DNA from: Psettodes erumei
Lineage: Eukaryota > Chordata > Actinopteri > Pleuronectiformes > Psettodidae
Assembly: GCA_016785225.1 (NCBI GenBank)
Contig: JAFBJZ010000109.1
Coordinates: forward strand, 682,001-746,000
Direction of reading: 5' to 3'
DNA: 64,000 bases
The notes beneath the pieces were generated by a model. It saw nothing but the letters and a program-made list of their open reading frames with translations. It did no database searches and was not told the origin of the DNA. Both the position numbers and the translations under genes were made by a program. This document shows positions 13,393 to 25,500 of this stretch, piece by piece. The first letter of the stretch is position 1, and the number at the start of each line of letters is the position of its first letter.

Positions 13393-16390
13393 TCTCACTC
13401 TCGGCCACCTGGGCGGTGTCTCCTTCAGTCTCGGGTCCTCTACCAGAGGCCTGGGAGTCTGAGGGTTCTGTGCAGGATCTTAGCTGTTCCTAGCATTGCG
13501 CTCTTTTGGACAGAGATCTCTTATGTTGTTCCTGGTATCTGCTGGAGCCATCCTTCCAGGTTGGGGGTCACCGCCCCTAGTGCCCTGTTCACTATTGGTA
13601 CCACTGTTGCCTTAACACCCCACATTTTCTCTATCTCCTCTTTTAGCCCTTGGTATTTTTCGAGCTTCTCATGTTCTTTCTTATGTTGCTATCGCTGGGG
13701 ATTGCTACATCTATCACTACCACTGTCTTCCGATGTTTATCCATGTCACTATGTCAGGCTGATTGGCCATCACCATCTTGTCAGTCTGGATCTGGAAGTC
13801 CCACAGGATCTTGGCCTGTTTGTTCTGTCTCACCCTTTCTGGACCCTGGGACCTCCAGTCCATAATCTCTACAGATGTTCCTGTATACTATGCCCGCTAC
13901 CTGGTTATGCCGCTCCATGTATGCCTTGCCTGCCAGCATCTTACACTCTGCTGTGATGTGTTGGACTGTCTCAGGGCCTTCTCTGCACAGCCTAGACCTG
14001 GGGTCTTGTCTTGTGTGGTAGACCCTGGCCTCTATTGCTCTGGTGTTTAGGGCCTGTTCTTGTGCTGCCATGATTAGTGCCTCTGTGCTGTCTTTCAGTC
14101 CAGCCTTTTCCAGCCACTGGTATGTTTTGTCCATATCAGCCACTTCTTCAATTTGCCAGTGGTGCATGCCATGCAAGGGCTTGTCCTTCCATGATGGGCC
14201 CAGTGGTTCCTCATCCCTTCTGGGCTTTTGTTGCCTGAGGCATTCACTTAGGAGTTGGTCTTTGGGGCCATTTTCTCGATATATTCCTGGAGGTTCGCCG
14301 TTTCCTCCTGGACAGTAGTTCTGACACTTACTAGTCCTGGGCCCCCCTCCTTTCGTTTTGTGTACAGCCTCAGAACGCTGAACTTAGGGTGAAACCCACC
14401 ATGCATGGTAAGGAGCTTCCTTGTCTTGATGTCAGTGGTTTGTATCTCTTCCAGTGGCCAGGATATTATCCCAGCTGGCTATCTGATCACTGGCATGGCA
14501 TAGGTGTTAATGGCTTGGATCTTATTTTTGCCATTCAGCTGACTTTTCAGGACCTGCCTTACCCTCTGGAGGTATTTGGCTGTGGCTGACCTCCAAGCTG
14601 CCTCCTCATGATTACCGTTTGTGTGTGGAATCCCCAGGTATTTGTAACTGTCCTGCACATCTGCAATGTTCCCTTGAGGTAGGTCAACCCCCTCAGTTGT
14701 GATCATCTTTCCTCTTCTAGATATCATCCGCCCACATTTATGTAGTCCGAATGACATCCCAATGTCTTTGCTGTAGATCCAAGTGAGGCAAATCAGGGAA
14801 TCAGTGTAACGCTCATTCTTAGCATACAGCTTGATATCATCCATGTAGAGGAGGTGGCTGATGGTTATTCCACTTCGGAACTGGTACCACTCTTTACTGG
14901 CCACTCTTTGAGATGATCTGGCTGAGGGGGTTTAGGCCTATGCAGAACAGCAGGGGGGACAGAGCATCTCCTTGGTATATGCCGCCTCTGATGCAATTGT
15001 GCAATTGGTTTTGAGTTGGCCTCCAGAGTCATGTTACACAGCCTTATTGAGTTCTGGATGAACTCTCTTAGGGTCCTTTTGATGCTGTACAGCTTTAGTC
15101 ACTCCAGTATCCACGTGTGTGGCATCGAATCATAGACCTTCTTGTAGTCAATCCAGGCAGTGCACAGGTTGGTGTTCCTCGTCTTGCAATCTTGGGCTCC
15201 TCTGGTGTTATTGCCTACACCTTTCTGTGCTCTGCTCATGTATTGCTCCATGTGCCTACTTATCTTAGCTGCTATGATGTATGATAGGAGCTTCCATGTG
15301 GTGCTGAGGCAGGTTATAGGTTGGTAATTGGATGGTAGGGGGGTAGGGTAGGGTAGGGGGGTCCTTCATTATGAGGACTGTCCGGCCTTGAGTTAGCCAC
15401 TCTGGGTGGTTTCCCGATATTAGCAGCTGGTTCATCTGTGCTGCTAGGCGATCATGGAGTGCAGTCAGCTTCTTAAGCCAGTAGGCGTGTATCATGTCAG
15501 GCCCTGGGGCTGTCCAGCTCTTCATTTTGGACACTCTGGTTTGGATGTCTGCTAGCGTGATGACTACTGGGTCTTGCTCTGGGAGTTGGCTGTGCTCTGC
15601 TTGTAAGTCTTTCAGCCATTGGGCATTAGTGTTGTGGGTTGCCTCTTTCTCCCAGATACTCTTCCAGTATTGCTCAGTCTCTGTTGTCACCCTGTTACCC
15701 TGCCATTGAGAGTAGACCTTAGCTGGGTTGGTGGAGAACACCCTGTTTATTCTCCTGGCCTCTACCTCTCTTGTGTACCTCTTTAGGCGGGTAGCTAGGG
15801 CTGTGAGCCTTTGCTTAGCAGTCTCCAGTGCCTCAGCTGTTGGCAGCTTGTTGTATTTCCTGGGCAGCTCTTTTCTTACATACACACACCCTGCTTAGTT
15901 CTGTTAGAAGGCTGAATTTTTTCTGTGCCGTGACGATTTTTGCCTCTAGCCTTCTCCTCCATGGGGCTCGCTCCTTCTGGCTACTATTCATGCTGTTCAT
16001 CTTGTAGCCAAGCATTTCTCGGAGAACTGTTGCCGCTGCATACATCAGCTGATTGGTCTCAGTAATGGTGGTGGTAGGGACAGTTAGAGGTGCTGTGTTT
16101 ACGTCATCCAGTAGAGACTGGTCTGGTACTTTGTTGTTTAGCCTTGGCAAGCAGGAGGTAGTTGAGTTCCTCCAGGACTTCATGATTCTCTCTGTCAGGC
16201 CCTTGTATTCAGTACGTCTTGCAATCTCGATATTTGGGGGTGATGATGAAACCACCCCCACTCCCGTAGTAACACTCCATCAGTACCATGTTCTCTGTAC
16301 TGCTGTCTTATTCCAGTAGCCAAATTACCATCATGATGTCCTGGTTCCCTGCCGGTATGACTCTATTATTCATCGTATCGCTCATATTGA
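13389..16390 (-). mobile_element. REL-endonuclease LINE, R4/Dong-like (Rex6-like), decayed
   Basis: This is a near full-length but broken non-LTR element read on the minus strand. From its 5' side, a start resembling MSDT lies near 16385 and an N-terminal region spans about 16261-15833. The RT follows with 'KSWTAPGPDMIHAYWLKKL' (about 15500) and the YMDD-type catalytic box 'LLYMDDIKLYA' (about 14840). Next come 'NGKNKIQAINTYAMPVIR' (about 14480-14540), a thumb/linker region (14176-13950) and a zinc-knuckle-like block whose first cysteine reads serine ('SRLCREGPETVQHITAECK', about 13960). Last is a restriction-like endonuclease segment, 'KILWDFQIQTDKM' then 'ANQPDIV', near 13815-13745. Frames shift many times, so no intact protein is made. 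The 3' end reads GAGTGAGATTT at 13389 and abuts a T/TA tract. Assignment to R4/Dong against another REL clade is from memory. Confidence 0.8.
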
Positions 16391-16845
16391 GGTTTGAAGT
16401 CTATAATACGGAATATTTGATAAGATATTGTATGTTGCACAAGAGTGAATGTGGTTGATCTGCTCATTGATAGTTTGGACTGTATATTTTGAGACTTATT
16501 CATGGAATGGGCAGAGCGGGCCCTCCCTTCTGTGTCAGAGGGTGGTGCCCTGAGGTGGATTAAATCTGATTACTTAATGTAATCCTTATTTCTGACTGTC
16601 AAACATTAAGCAGTTGCACCTACCAAATGGGATGCACAGTGGATAAAATCAGTGTGTAATGTAAAGGGCAAACTAACTACTCTGGCAGCGCCCACTAAAC
16701 CATAACCAAGGTAATTGTCCTGCAAATGGTAAGGTGAACAGGTTATACAAGACAAGGCTCGAGTGTTGAGGCAGGTTAGACAACATGACTGAGGAAATTG
16801 GGGAACTGCTCCTTCTTTCTTTCAGTATATACACACAGTGTAATT
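16391..16845. other. spacer between two LINEs, unassigned
   Basis: About 455 bp lies between the 5' side of the minus-strand LINE and the first recognisable codons of the next LINE. It may hold extra 5' sequence of either element, but I see no domain or repeat motif in it. Confidence 0.4.
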
Positions 16846-18445
16846 AGGTGATGAGGTGCAGCCAGGTGAGGTAGGATGTGCTGAGCAGGCTGCAGGAGTA
16901 CGTCCAGGAAAAACCATCTCCCCCCTTGCTTTCACTATGTCAATAGAGCTCATCATTAGAGCATCAAGGTGGGTGGTTGGTGGTCAACAAATGAAGAATA
17001 GCCTGCAATTTCCCCCAGTCAGGGCCTACATGGTCGACATGACCACCATAACAACAACCAAGGCATGTACCGGGCGTCTCCTGGGTAAACTCCAGGAAAA
17101 CATTGAGTGGATGCAAATGGGAATTAAACCAGGCAAATCTCGCAGTATCTCCATTAAATCCAGTCAAAGGCCAGCTCACCAATGAGAGGTTCTTCATAAA
17201 CAATGAGCCAATACTAACAGTCTCTGACAAGCCCATTAAAAGCCTTGGACAGTGGTACACTGCAGACCTCAAGGACTCCAAACAGCTGGAGCAACTCAGG
17301 CAGGACACAATTAGTGGCCTCAGGAAGATAAACAACACTGCTCTCGTGGGGATGCTAAAGGTGTGGTGCTTCCACTTTGATTTGCTGCCCTGCCTCATGT
17401 GGCCAATCACTACGTATGAGGTCACATTGTCCCATGCCAAGCGGTTGGAGAGGCTGGTGAGCACATAACTAAAGCATTGGCTGGGCTTACCCAGGTACCT
17501 GAGCAACATAGGACTCTATGGGAATGGAGCTCTTTCCCTTCCAACATCCAGCCTTGTGGAAGAGTTTAAATGCTCCAAAGCAAGGTTGGAAATGACACTA
17601 AAAGAGTCCAAAGATCACCTGGTGATAAACAACAGGCTGACACTCAAAACAGGGAGAAAGTGGAACCCAGCCTCCACAGTTGCAGAAGCAAAGGCTGCCC
17701 TCAAATACAGAGACATCGTGGGCCAAGTACAACATGGCACAGGGGGATTGGGCCTGGAATCACCAACACTGACTTGGGTGAAGGCTACACCACCTGAATG
17801 CCGGCAGCTGGTTGTGGAAGAAGTGCATCGCCAGGAGGAAGCAGCCAGACGCGCCGGGGCAGTCTCCCAAGCTCAGCAAGGTAGTTGGATGAGGTGGGAA
17901 TCTGTGGATCAGCAGAAAATCCAATGGAGTGATCTGTGGAACATGGAGACAAACAGGCTAAGCTTCATTGTCAGAGCCACCTACGACGTACTGCCCTCCC
18001 CAGCAAATTTACACCTCTGGCTTGGAGAGGACCCAGTCTGTCACCTCTTTGCAGTCCCGGGAACCATTAAACACATCTTGGTGGTTTGCAAGACTAGCTT
18101 GACAGGGGAGATATACCTGGTGCCACAATCAGGTATTGAGGTACTTGGCATCAGCGCTGGAGGACAGGAGAACTTCAGTCAGTGCCATCCCTCCAAATGC
18201 CCAGTCTACCCTCTTTTGTCCATGGAGGAGGAAAAAAGCAACCCAAGTCCTCGCACCCTCCTGCATGCCTGCTGACAATAGCCAGGGACTGGGAAATTGA
18301 TGAGGCTTTGCTTTGGTTTGACCTAACAGCTGAGGCAGAGGGACGGGGATGGAAGGTTAAAGTGTGTCCAGTGGAAGTAGGCTGCAGGGGATTTGTGGCA
18401 AGGTCCAGCACAAGGGTACAAGGCTCCTCAAGGTGCTGACCTAGT
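16846..18445 (+). mobile_element. R2-like non-LTR retrotransposon fragment, catalytically dead
   Basis: Plus-strand frames (16856-17185, 17103-17468, 17556-18275 and 18182-18439) form the 3' half of a single-ORF retrotransposon with an R2-type architecture. In order they hold 'ISPLAFTMSIELIIRASRW', the RT active-site block 'RAYMVDMTT', 'KPIKSLGQWY', 'WNMETNRLSFIVRATYDVL', a zinc-knuckle relic and 'KVCPVEVGCRGFV' at the C terminus. The active-site aspartate pair expected as YMDD reads YMVD, so polymerisation should be lost. The knuckle reads C-H-L-F instead of C-x2-C. The PD-(D/E)xK core of the restriction-like endonuclease appears to be deleted: 'ARDWEIDEAL' is followed almost at once by the sequence that normally comes after the nuclease core. 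The 5' half, with the N-terminal DNA-binding region and early RT motifs, is missing. The clade (R2, NeSL or a relative) is uncertain. Confidence 0.8.
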
Positions 18446-19804
18446 AGGGATTGTAATACCCAGTCCTTTTACTTAACCTAGGGGCAGGGTGAATCTTGTG
18501 ATGGTCAATGTTTTTGTTTTTTTTTCTATCTTCTAAGCTCATGAAGTTGGGAAATATAAAAGGATCATATCATAATTATCAGGTATTAAGTTGTATTGGT
18601 CAATCACTGTTAAGAACTCTACATCATGTGTAATGCAATTCGATGAGCCAATGAAGAGTGTACTCATTGGGTGGGTATTCTTCTAATAACAGCAATTGTA
18701 GTAAATATTTGCCAATAATTTGCAACTTTATTCGCCATTTGTCCATCATGTGTTTTGTAAGAGGTCATAACAATGACTTTACTGTAAACTAACTAACTAT
18801 CATGAAACTTGACCCAGTTTACTGCTGGGATTCACCACTTGGTCATTTGTTTGAGTGCAAGGTGCCTGATTTGAACCTTGAATTATCTCATTTTCAAGTT
18901 GAAGGGCAATGCAGGAATTCCAAGTATCATTAGTCCACTGTGAGACCATTTCCCCTACTTTTGTAACATTGGTTTACTCTATACAGTGGAATCGACACTG
19001 TAATTTCATCTAATGAATGAGGAATCAATAAAATACTGACCAGTTCCTATTGATGCATAAATGTAGGTAGTATCGAAAAAACAATACCATGGGAAAGAAG
19101 AGAGTAAGAGGAAAACAGAAATAAATTATACTGTAGGTATTTTTTTGTAAATACTCGGTACCTGCAAAGTTTAATACTCCCTAACAAAACTAAAGTGGGG
19201 GTAAATGCTTATAACAACCTTGTTCTAATTGCATGATTATAGGAATTAATTTGATAAAAGAAGTCTAAATATGTGAAATCTGAATTTATTGCTCACTATC
19301 CTGTCCACTATTGAGTGTAATATAGGGAGTGAATGAGTGAACAATGGAGTGACTTTTGGACAGAGTTTTGTTTGCTTTGAAAATGAAGGGCACTGGAAAC
19401 TCCTCCCATCCTCGGTCTTGTTTAAGACAAGACGGCAAAGTAGAATTAGGTGACCTTTCAACTGGCAGGCCAGCTGCACAGATTGCATTTACCCTGGCTG
19501 AGATCCAATCACAGTGTGAGCCAGGCCACCTCCAGACATGGTCATTTAAATCAAGTCGTGTTCTGCATCCATTTACATGTTGAATCAACATTTATTTTCC
19601 CTTGTCCAGATAGGTTGTCCAGCTACACTTCCTATGCTAATACCAAGTATAAATGATAAGGGAGTCCGTCTTTCATGGAATTAACTTTGGCAAAATCAAG
19701 TTTGCAGAAGATCTTTTTCTAATTCTGATACTCATGAAGTTTTAAAGTTCCTGTCAGAGCAAGAGTCAAGCAATGTATGACTACTTTGTTGTTGATACTC
19801 CTTG
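18446..19804. other. intronic stretch, no gene seen
   Basis: AT-rich sequence with only short open frames. Any 3' UTR of the preceding LINE would lie at 18446-18500. I recognise no other element here. Confidence 0.45.
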
Positions 19805-20240
19805 ATGAACCTCAGGGATTCCTTCTGTATAGACCTTCATGACTTCAGAAATTTCTAACATGAAAAGCACAGCAATGACATGAGCTGTTTTATATTTTGG
19901 CTCACTGGAATAACAGGATTAATACAGGAAAATCTTCACAGAACCAGACAGTGTGTCTTTATTAGAGACTCCCATGATAAATCAAATTGTCGTCCTTCAT
20001 AAAGATCTCTTGCCAAATAAAACTGTACAATGAAGTATACAATGTTTTAATTCAATGACATTTGTTCTGGAGTGAGAGAGTGCTGTGTTGGGGTCACCAT
20101 GAATTCAACAAATCTCATTGCTTCATGCATGGAAGGCAATGGGTAAGGTTATATGGGTAAGGTTAATGAAGCAAGGCCCAAACAAAATATTAGACTGATA
20201 CAAACCAAGGCCATGATGACTGGAAATGGCTATCACTTAA
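19805..20240 (+). repeat. diverged direct repeat, copy 1
   Basis: This block aligns by eye along its length with 22065-22505 in the same orientation. Shared landmarks are 'CTCAGG.ATTC.CTCTGTATA', 'CTGGAATAACAG', 'TCTCTTGCCAAATAAAAC', 'TTGGGGTCA..ATGA' and 'TACAAACCA.G.CCATGATG'. Small gaps and many substitutions separate the copies, so the duplication or insertion pair is old. Whether it is a local duplication or two copies of an unrecognised interspersed repeat cannot be decided here. Confidence 0.75.
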
Positions 20241-20941
20241 CTGTTTTACTTTCTTCTCAAAAACTCCATCTTTATCATCTTCCAGTTGCCCTTATTATCA
20301 GGACTCAGAGAGAAAAATGCAATAATTTGCTCAGTGATGTCAGAGGTTAATTGTACAGTGTGGGTATTGCTATTAAGCAGCACAGCAGGGCAAAGCAAGA
20401 CTGGACCTGTTTCACATTCAGTTAGAAGCAGTTCTTTCACTGCTTCTCAATTTAAATTATGTCTGTCTCTGAACTCTACCTTCATTTATCACTGCTGTGC
20501 TAGACCCATAGCTGCCAATCCATGACAGTACATCAGTAAATACACAGAAATACTGAAAACACAAATTTAGACCCATTAGAGAAATCAGTGCTCTGGCATA
20601 TTGCTGTAGTTAGGTAAACCACCAAACAGAGGTTGTGGCATTTAGCATTGAAGAATATGAACTTGCATTTATGGGCAGGGATGTAGTGTTACATTTAAAG
20701 GTGTTATGTTATTATACCCAGTCAGAGGTAAGGTTGTTACCCACAGGAAAAATCATTTATATCTTAGGGGGGGAAAAAATCTCCACTGTGAGGGTACCAT
20801 CAGTTTCATAGTTCTTCAAAGCTATTTACTATGACATTGTAGTACCTACTGTCATGCTGTTAATACAACTCTTTTTGTTCATTTAACAAAAGAAGCTGAA
20901 CTGCTTAAACATAGCAGTGTATAAAAGAGGTATTCCAGCAA

Positions 20942-21700
20942 TACACTGATCAGTCATAACATTAAAACCACTGACAGGTGAAGTGAATGACAACGATTAT
21001 ATCCCCCCATTGGTACCAGTTGATATTTATCCCTCAACCGGTACCAATTGTAGGAGATAGTCACATAAGAGCTACAGTAACACAAACTGCTGCAAAATGT
21101 AATGCTGCCTGTGATGGAAGACTGCAGACTGCAGACTGGTCAGAACGCCCATGCTATCGAGTGTGTCTAAAATGAGCACCTGAGAGTCTGAAGTTGACTC
21201 TGGATCAATGGAAGAAGGTGTCCTGTTCTGATGGGTCACATTTTCTTTTACATCATGTGCAGAGCCGGATGTGTGTGGGGGACCTGGGGAACAGATTGTA
21301 CCAATTTGCAGGATGGGAAAAAGCAAGGCTGGTGAAGGCATTGTGGTGCTCTGGATAAAGTTCTGCTTGGAAACCTCCAATCCTGGATTCACGTGGATGT
21401 CACTTTGACACTTACCACCGACCTAAACATTGTTGGAGACCAAGTATATATCTTTCTGACAGCAGTGTTCTCTGGTGGCAGTGGCCTTTTGCAGCAGGAT
21501 AAATGTGCCCTACCACACTGCCAGAACTGTTACGAAATGGTTTGAAGGACCTGAGAAAGTGTCCACGGTTGATTTGGCCTCCAAATTACTCAGATCTCAA
21601 TCTGATCTGGGATCTGTGGGATGTGCTGCAAAAACAAGTATGATCTATGGAGGCCCCTCACAACTTACAGGACTCATAAGGACTCTAAAAGGTCTCATCT
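20942..21700 (+). mobile_element. Tc1-like DNA transposon fragment: left TIR plus catalytic half
   Basis: It begins with a terminal inverted repeat of the form TACACTGATCAGTCATAAC at 20942 and then lacks most of the helix-turn-helix coding part. It resumes with the DNA corresponding to 'HIRATVTQTAAKCNA' (about 21060) and runs through the DDE catalytic half of the transposase. Visible pieces are 'LHHV' (about 21255), 'HVDVTLTLTTDLNIV' (about 21390), the glutamine-glutamine-aspartate of the second catalytic position (about 21495) and 'SDLN..LWDVL' (about 21595-21635). Frameshifts are frequent. The third acidic residue is replaced: the codons where Tc1-like enzymes read I-E-H here read I-W-D. 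The right TIR is not found. It is an inactive relic. Confidence 0.8.
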
Positions 21701-22064
21701 CATTGCTTAAGATGGATAAGGAGGATCAGATTATTTGCAGAGGACAAATAACTGAGAAAACATGGATGTTAGACAAAGACTCAGTTTGCCCAATTCTTGC
21801 TTTGAAAAGGTTTCTGTTGTGTCGTCACTTCAGAACGAGTGAGTGCTTCTGACTGCTCCTACAGACTGCTTCCAGCTGAATTACTATGACTTTGACAGTA
21901 TATAAATACAACTGAATCCTGTGATGGATTGTGTAAATCAGTTTCAATTCTCAGTTCCCACTGGTTTTCTGGATAGAAGTAAATCTACTGCCCTAAAAAA
22001 CTTTGTAAAATGGTAACCATTGATGCAACCATTTGACATTAATGGCAATATGGCCCTTTTAAAA

Positions 22065-22505
22065 ATACAGCAGAGGCATTTTGAAAATCTCAGGAATTCA
22101 CTCTGTATACACCTGTTAACTTCAGGCAAAGTGGTGTATCATAAAATGAAGAGCACAGTGATAAAGCTAGGTTTCCTGGAATAACAGAAAAATTCACACA
22201 TAACACAGACATTGTTCATTTACTGGAGACACCTTCTGTCCTCCTATGACAATTTAAAGGGTCTGCCTTCAGAAAGGTCTCTTGCCAAATAAAACCCTCC
22301 AATATATTACACATAATGATTTAATTTGATAGACACATGTTCCTGACTGAGATGCTGCTGTTTTGGGGTCATTATGATTTCAGTGAATTTTATTGACCTG
22401 TGCACAAAAAGGCAAAGGGTCGGGGTAAATTCATTAATCAAGGTCCCAAGATAATATTAGCCTTGTACAAACCAGGACCATGATGGCTGGTAATGGCCTT
22501 CTGAA
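22065..22505 (+). repeat. diverged direct repeat, copy 2
   Basis: Partner of 19805-20240. The strongest matching stretches are 'CTGGAATAACAG' (about 22180), 'TCTCTTGCCAAATAAAAC' (about 22280) and 'TACAAACCAGGACCATGATG' (about 22465). The Tc1-like relic lies between the two copies, and the copies start about 2.26 kb apart. Confidence 0.75.
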
Positions 22506-25500
22506 TTCCTCCCTTTTGAGTAGCACTATATAGTGCTGCAAGTGACGGATAATGTGTTGAATCTTTTTTATTGGCAGCCACTATCATCACTTAGATTCCA
22601 CCTAAACACTGGCCCTGGCAACTGAATAAAGATTTCCTATCATGGAGCCTGAACAGAGTTGCCATGCTCTGAAAATGTGACGAATGCAAATGAGGTGAGA
22701 GAAATCAAATGTGACTAACGTGTATGGAAACAGAGAAAATCAATTGTCTCCTGAGCAAATGGATGAGCTATTACAATGATTGTGTGCTACAGGGATATAT
22801 TATTCTCAGCAGCTGCCAGCAGAGGCAACAGCGATTCATATTCCAAGTCTGCTTGGCCCAAGGAAGCACACAGAGCTCCCTCTAAGGCAATTATATGCAC
22901 ACTCTGCATGAGCAGAACATGTGATTCATCTGTCTGCTCTCATGCTAATGGCTCTTACAAATTATCATTTCAACAAGCATAAAACATGCAATAAAAAAAA
23001 TACTTTCGCAAAGCAAAATACGTGGATTTTTTTTTAGTCAACTTTCAGATTATTAACACACACTTTCAAAGTTAATTTGTCTGTTTGTCTTGTCAGAGGA
23101 GAAGGACCAATGCTGCTAAAAGAATTGGTTTTGAAGCAACATCACCATTTTCCAGCTTTAATAGCTTTAATTTCCTGCTGTTATAATATATTTCAAATCA
23201 CAATCAGGACAGATTTCTTCTACTCAGTCCATTCATCAGTGATACTGAGAATAAAGAAATAAAATTAGAATTAATTAAGATCAGGTTCCAAAGACGCAAG
23301 ATGTAAAACATTTTTTAAAAAGCCTTTCATGAAACAATTGCAGCTGACTGAAGTTAGGATAAACAGTTTTTTCATCATTCTCTGTGGGGTAGACAGGCTT
23401 CAGAGGAGAGGATTCGATCCACTCAGCAGATAAAGACGGTTGCTGGGCTTCAAATGCAGCCTGTTTATTAGCACTTCAAAAAAATCAGAGCATCTCTGCA
23501 TGGGAAAGGTTATACGGCATGGGGATAACACAGATATTCTTGTTTTTGAAGTTTCAGAACTGCTTTTTTAGACCCATCCCTCTCCCCCATCCCAAAATAA
23601 ATAGAGATGTTGTATATGATATCCATGCTTAATCCTATTAGCCAGGAGAAAATGTCAGGGAGGGCGAGCCATCTGCCTTGAACTGGAGACATCTCCACAT
23701 GATATTGATGGGATAGTAACCTTCTGAAATGACAGGTTTAGTGGAGTCTGAGACGTGGCTCCATTAAAGTTCTAATAAACCGAATCACAAAATGGCACTG
23801 TGGGCCCACTGCGTTGAGTGACCAGTGTCCTTCAGATGAGATGACATCATGCCTTTTCCCTGTTTGCCCTGATAAAATTTCAGGTGACAACACAAATGTG
23901 GAAATCTGCACAAGATTAAATGAAAGGATGAATTAACTATCTTGGCTGGCTTCAGTGGCGGTCAACATTTAAGGGTGTAAGAGGGTTGTGCCTTCTCTCT
24001 TCTCTCTCAGAGGAATGAGTTAAAAGAGTGTGTTTGTCTACTCTGACATGAGCTGCAAGCATTAGCATGTCTAGCTAACCAGTCACAGTGGTAACCTAGT
24101 GTTACTTTCAGCGAGGTAGCACATCACAAAATCACTACATTATTATGTGTGGTTGCAGGTTATGTTAGATAAATCCCTGTTCGAGATGTGCGATTAATTT
24201 ACCCTCAATAACACCCCCCCAAAAGAAGAAAGAAAAAGAAAGAAAAATCTTTCACTAACAGAAAAGCATAAGTTTTTTGTGTTGTTTTTCCAGGTATTTG
24301 TTATGTATCTCTATCATGAACAATTTTTCCTGGAGTAAATCTTTTCAAGCAGGACCCTTTTTTTAAACTAATTTTTTCCTCTTCTTTTTTCATTTTTATG
24401 TTGTGTTACTGCTTTTTTCCAACTAAAAGACCTGAATAGCATCATTATTGTAGAGACAGACTAATGTACTGTAGGCTGGAAGGATGTTTTCTCTTACAGC
24501 TGCATTACATCTTGGGTTACATACATATCAAAAAAAGACAAGAGAAATTAAGACATGCATGTAAACACACAGCTGTGTAGATCAATGGACATGGGCAAAC
24601 AGTGACAACACAGTGTCACATGAGACATGATGGGTTGTTGGAATTGGGCATGTGTCCTACTGTGGTTTGCTGTCATTCCAACAGCAAGCTTATAGATGAA
24701 GATGTGCGTGAGCACACATGCAGAAATGCACATGCTCGTTCACAAGCATTGGGACACGGCATCGAACACACCGCCTCCTGCCACTGCTACTGGCGAGCTA
24801 TGAGACGTGGCCTGCTGACTGGAGAATGTCAGAATTGTATGTTTGTGCCATCTGCTACTGAGACTGATATAGATATCACACACACACAGAAGCAAATATT
24901 ACACACATACACAAATGATGCTCAAAAAACAACAGACACACTTAAAAAGAAGATATGTTTATACCCAGTCTATGTTAAACATTTTTGGGAATGTGCTTCT
25001 TTGCTCTGCTCTCAGTTTCAGCGTTGAGAGGGCAATTATAATAAACAAAACTGGGAAAAGTTCAGTTGGCTTTATGAGGCACAAACATGAATTGAGCAAT
25101 ACATACATTGAATATAGATATAACTGCATTAATTAGATGGGTTTTACACTGTACTGCATCTAATGAAATCCAATATGAATCCAATTATTTTATTTTATTT
25201 TAATTAATAGAGGCTCCACAGAATTCATTTGTCTGGTTTTATAAAGTGGCTAATTGACGCTGTTTAAGACTAGCAGTAAAGTCAATGCACTCTCAATTCA
25301 AATCGGAAGTAATGTTCTGCTCTGCTCTGTTCTGTTTTGAATGCACCTCCTTCTTTGTAACTTTATAAATTACAGATGCAACAATAATCCTCAAATACAT
25401 TGTGTATTATGAGACAAACAGGACATTTGAGGAATTTTTAGCTTATTGGCTAGCTCCACTTTGTTTAACTTTGTACAGTGTTTATCTAAATTTCATATTG

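Noticed and set aside
13256..13462. Open frame across the TA/CA microsatellite
   Set aside because: Its residues are mostly translated simple repeat flanked by LINE tails.
14043..14318. Plus-strand frames opposite the R4-like LINE
   Set aside because: They are shadows of the minus-strand element, as are those at 13561-13956, 14389-14589, 15494-15709 and 16053-16319.
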